The notes beneath the pieces were generated by a model. That model worked only from the letters and a program-made list of their open reading frames with translations. It had not been told where the DNA came from and searched no databases. A stretch of DNA of 28,224 nt, taken from contig JACPQZ010000002.1 in assembly GCA_016190205.1 (NCBI GenBank), positions 1 through 28,224 on the forward strand, in the 5' to 3' direction. Positions 26,301 to 28,224 of the stretch are shown here, piece after piece. A program made the translations under genes and the position numbers. Position 1 is the stretch's first letter; each line of letters starts with the position of its first letter. The DNA comes from Candidatus Omnitrophota bacterium (lineage in GTDB: Bacteria > Omnitrophota > JACPQZ01).

Positions 26301-27425
26301 TCAGAACTCATGTACTTGTTTTAAATATCCCTTATAGTTGCGCATCATTTCGTGGATACTGTCCCCCCCGATCTTCTCGCACAGGGCGTCCGCCATCTCG
26401 AAGGCGACCACGGCCTCGCCGATGACGCTCGCGGCCGGCACCGTGCACACATCGGAGCGCTGATAGGTCGCCTTGACCGGCTTTTTCGTGCGGACGTCCA
26501 CGGAGCGCAAGGGTCGTTTGAGGGTCGCGATGGGTTTGAGATATGCTCGCATGACGATATCCTCCCCGTTCGACATACCGCCTTCTATGCCGCCCGCGCT
26601 CTCCGTCTTCCGGTAAAATCCCCGCGACTTGGTCCAGAAGATTTCATCGTGCGACTCGGAACCCAAGGACTGCGACGAGCGGATGCCCAACCCCATCTCG
26701 ACAGCCTTGACTGTTTGAACGCTCATGAGGGCACGCGCAAGACGTCCGTCGAGCTTTCGGTCCCACTGCACGAAGCTCCCCAACCCCACGGGCGCCCCCG
26801 TGACGCGTATCTCAAAGGCCCCGCCCAGCGTATTGCCCTGGGCCTTGGCCTTATCAATGGCGCTGATGATTTTTTTCTCTACGGCGCGGTCCGGACAGCG
26901 GACCAGGGAATGTCCAATAGCCCGCGCGAGTTCCTGGGCGCTCACGGCCCTCATCTTTGCCCAAATACCCCCGATCATAACGACATAGGCGTGGACAGAA
27001 ATCCCGAACTCCTTAAGAAGGCACTTGGCCAAGGAGCCCACGGCCACGCGCGCCGCAGTCTCCCGGGCGCTTGCCCGCTCAAGGACGCTGCGGATATCCC
27101 GGTGGCCGTATTTCAAGGCCCCGGACAAATCCGCATGGCCCGGCCGCGGCTCAAAGACCGGCGGCAGGCGGTCAATGGTATTGTCCTTATTCTCGATTTG
27201 GATCGCGATGGGCGAGCCGATCGTGACTCCCGATCTCAAACCGCTCAAAAAATGCACGCGGTCCTTCTCGATCTTCATGCGGGCCCCGCGTCCATACCCC
27301 TGCTGGCGGAGCTCCATGTCGCGGTCGATCGACTCCACGTCGACCTTAAGCCCCGCCGGCATGCCTTCGACCGTCGCGACTAAACACTCGCCGTGGGATT
27401 CTCCAGCCGTTAGGTATCTCAACAT
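26301..27425 (-). CDS. aroC: Chorismate synthase
   Basis: AroC converts 5-enolpyruvylshikimate 3-phosphate to chorismate with reduced FMN. The 374 residues show LTAGESHGECLVATVEGMPAG, ELRQQGYGRGARM, RPGHADLSGALKYGHRDIR, SARETAARVAVG, and GGIEGGMSNGEDIV with TYQRSDVCTVPAASVIGE. ATG at 27425 has GGAGTG seven bases upstream. It heads the shikimate trio, with a 200-base gap to the prepilin peptidase gene. Confidence 0.97.
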   Translation of the reverse strand: MLRYLTAGESHGECLVATVEGMPAGLKVDVESIDRDMELRQQGYGRGARMKIEKDRVHFLSGLRSGVTIGSPIAIQIENKDNTIDRLPPVFEPRPGHADLSGALKYGHRDIRSVLERASARETAARVAVGSLAKCLLKEFGISVHAYVVMIGGIWAKMRAVSAQELARAIGHSLVRCPDRAVEKKIISAIDKAKAQGNTLGGAFEIRVTGAPVGLGSFVQWDRKLDGRLARALMSVQTVKAVEMGLGIRSSQSLGSESHDEIFWTKSRGFYRKTESAGGIEGGMSNGEDIVMRAYLKPIATLKRPLRSVDVRTKKPVKATYQRSDVCTVPAASVIGEAVVAFEMADALCEKIGGDSIHEMMRNYKGYLKQVHEF

Positions 27426-27449
27426 GTCGTCACTCCATAATTACTAGTC

Positions 27450-27477
27450 ATGTCCCATGTCCCAAGTCCCAAGTCAG
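27450..27477. repeat. Left heptamer array of the remnant cassette, ATGTCCC family
   Basis: Units ATGTCCC, ATGTCCC, AAGTCCC, AAGTCAG. On the minus strand this is GGGACAT/GGGACTT, the inverse of the right array at 27613-27647. Confidence 0.82.
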
Positions 27478-27488
27478 ACGGTGGAAAT

Positions 27489-27590
27489 TTACTTCCGCGC
27501 TGTAACCGTAAGTACGGCATCGTCACTGCCATTCAAATAACGAATAAATCCATGAATGAGATTCTTTACCTCAAATCGTTCAATCTTCAC
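27489..27590 (-). pseudogene. Likely internally deleted remnant of a four-helix-bundle gene
   Basis: A 33-codon frame starts at a GTG (27590) preceded by AGGGG and ends at TAA. Its first residues MKIERFE match the usual N-terminus of a common subgroup of four-helix-bundle proteins. Its next stretch, KNLIHGFIRYLNGS, resembles their C-terminal helix (typically a LISGFIKYLK-like sequence). The whole central bundle is missing. The stretch is AT-rich compared with the neighbouring genes and lies between inverted heptamer arrays, just as the intact gene at 22913-23338 does. The homology is from my memory of family patterns, so it needs a profile search. Confidence 0.5.
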
Positions 27591-27612
27591 TTCCTAATCC
27601 CCTACTTCCGTT

Positions 27613-27647
27613 GACCTGGGACCTGGGACATGGGACCTGGGACATGG
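27613..27647. repeat. Right heptamer array of the remnant cassette, GACCTGG family
   Basis: Five units: GACCTGG, GACCTGG, GACATGG, GACCTGG, GACATGG. The same family is present inside the LpxL-ELM1 gene at 15546-15601. It ends two bases before the prepilin peptidase stop codon. Confidence 0.85.
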
Positions 27648-27649
27648 AA

Positions 27650-28224
27650 CTATAAGTACGGAAATAAGTATCCCAGTAGGTCATTCCCCCACAGGAGCGT
27701 GATCATCGCGGCCAGTGAGAGAAACGGGCCGTACGGAATCAGCTCCGCCCCGTAGCGAACCCTCTGGTACACACCCACCACCGTGCCGAAGAAGGGGGCC
27801 AGGAAAAAGACGAGGATCACAAGTTTCCAACCCAGGAAGGCGCCGATCATAGCGAGAAGCTTGACGTCCCCCCCGCCCATGCTCTCCTTCTTAAAAACCA
27901 AATTTCCAAAAAGGCCGATCAGGTAGATCGACCCGCCCCCCGCCACAATGCCCAGACCTGAATCCAGAAGCGCCCCCCAACGGTTCACGGCGCCGTGAAG
28001 CTCCGGCACGAGCGCGCTTGCCGCTAGGCCAACTAGAATTCCCGGAATCGAAATTTCATCGGGAATGATCTGGTGATCCAAATCAATGACCGTCACAATA
28101 ACAAGCGCGGCGAATAATCCCGCCGCAATGAGCCACAGGGCTGAAATCCCATAAAAAAAATAAAGCCCCAAAAAACCCAGGGCCAGCACGAGCTCGACCA
28201 GAAAGTATCGCACCGGTATGGGGG
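27650..28224 (-). CDS. pilD: Prepilin peptidase, C-terminal part (cut by the window edge)
   Basis: This integral membrane aspartic protease cleaves and methylates type IV prepilins and related pseudopilins. The visible 191 codons begin with IPVRYFLVELVLALGFL, which in relatives lies after the cysteine-rich N-terminal domain, so the frame is open at the right edge and the gene starts outside the window. Both catalytic aspartates are visible: VTVIDLDHQIIPDEIS and MGGGDVKLLAMIGAFLG. Several membrane helices follow. The internal GTG at 28213 is not a credible start. Confidence 0.92.
   Translation of the reverse strand, partial: PIPVRYFLVELVLALGFLGLYFFYGISALWLIAAGLFAALVIVTVIDLDHQIIPDEISIPGILVGLAASALVPELHGAVNRWGALLDSGLGIVAGGGSIYLIGLFGNLVFKKESMGGGDVKLLAMIGAFLGWKLVILVFFLAPFFGTVVGVYQRVRYGAELIPYGPFLSLAAMITLLWGNDLLGYLFPYL

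Overview
The window looks like a chromosomal piece of a Gram-negative, lipopolysaccharide-making bacterium with high G+C. Every protein-coding gene I can support reads on the minus strand, so transcription runs from the right edge to the left. The mix of lipid A, Kdo, ADP-heptose and type IV prepilin-peptidase genes, a class of four-helix-bundle genes, and many heptanucleotide repeats between genes resembles candidate-phylum genomes such as Omnitrophota. That placement is inference from gene content and style, not a marker-gene result.

In order of transcription: (1) 28224-23406 holds the C-terminal part of a prepilin peptidase, aroC, aroK, aroB, dprA and thiS. (2) 23386-19924 holds a four-helix-bundle gene, topA and xerC; the dprA-topA-xerC order matches the one known from Bacillus. 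(3) 19856-2896 is a nearly continuous outer-envelope operon: waaA (Kdo transferase), lpxK, an LpxL-type acyltransferase fused to an ELM1-like domain, a GT4-GT9 fusion glycosyltransferase, a polysaccharide deacetylase, four more GT9 heptosyltransferases, the heptose-phosphate kinase rfaE1, kdsB, pyrG (CTP for CMP-Kdo), kdsA and kdsD. Most junctions overlap by a few bases (ATGA type), which implies translational coupling. Together these genes make Kdo and the heptose precursor, finish lipid A and add the core sugars. (4) 2801-193 holds a zinc-ribbon membrane protein, a TPR protein and a CstA-type carrier. (5) 1-192 is an AT-rich leader with a promoter, a palindromic site and a strong ribosome binding site for a gene starting just beyond the left edge.

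The most unusual layer is the repeats. At least twelve places carry short tandem arrays of 7-bp units in several sequence families (GGGAAGC, GGGACCT, TCGCTGG, CTGGTAT, CGCACCA/CACGCTT, TTCGTGC, TTTCGGA, AAATTCC, AGCTGAA). They sit at gene junctions, run into the 3' ends of genes, and in two cases lie inside reading frames (kdsB and the LpxL-ELM1 gene). At four loci the arrays form inverted pairs. One pair encloses an AT-rich four-helix-bundle gene. A second encloses a 33-codon frame that looks like an internally deleted remnant of another such gene. Two are tight hairpins with no gene. I propose that these are stages of one mobile or formerly mobile cassette: a heptamer inverted repeat plus a four-helix-bundle gene. 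Separate REP-like palindromes occur at 8308-8357 and 11562-11581.
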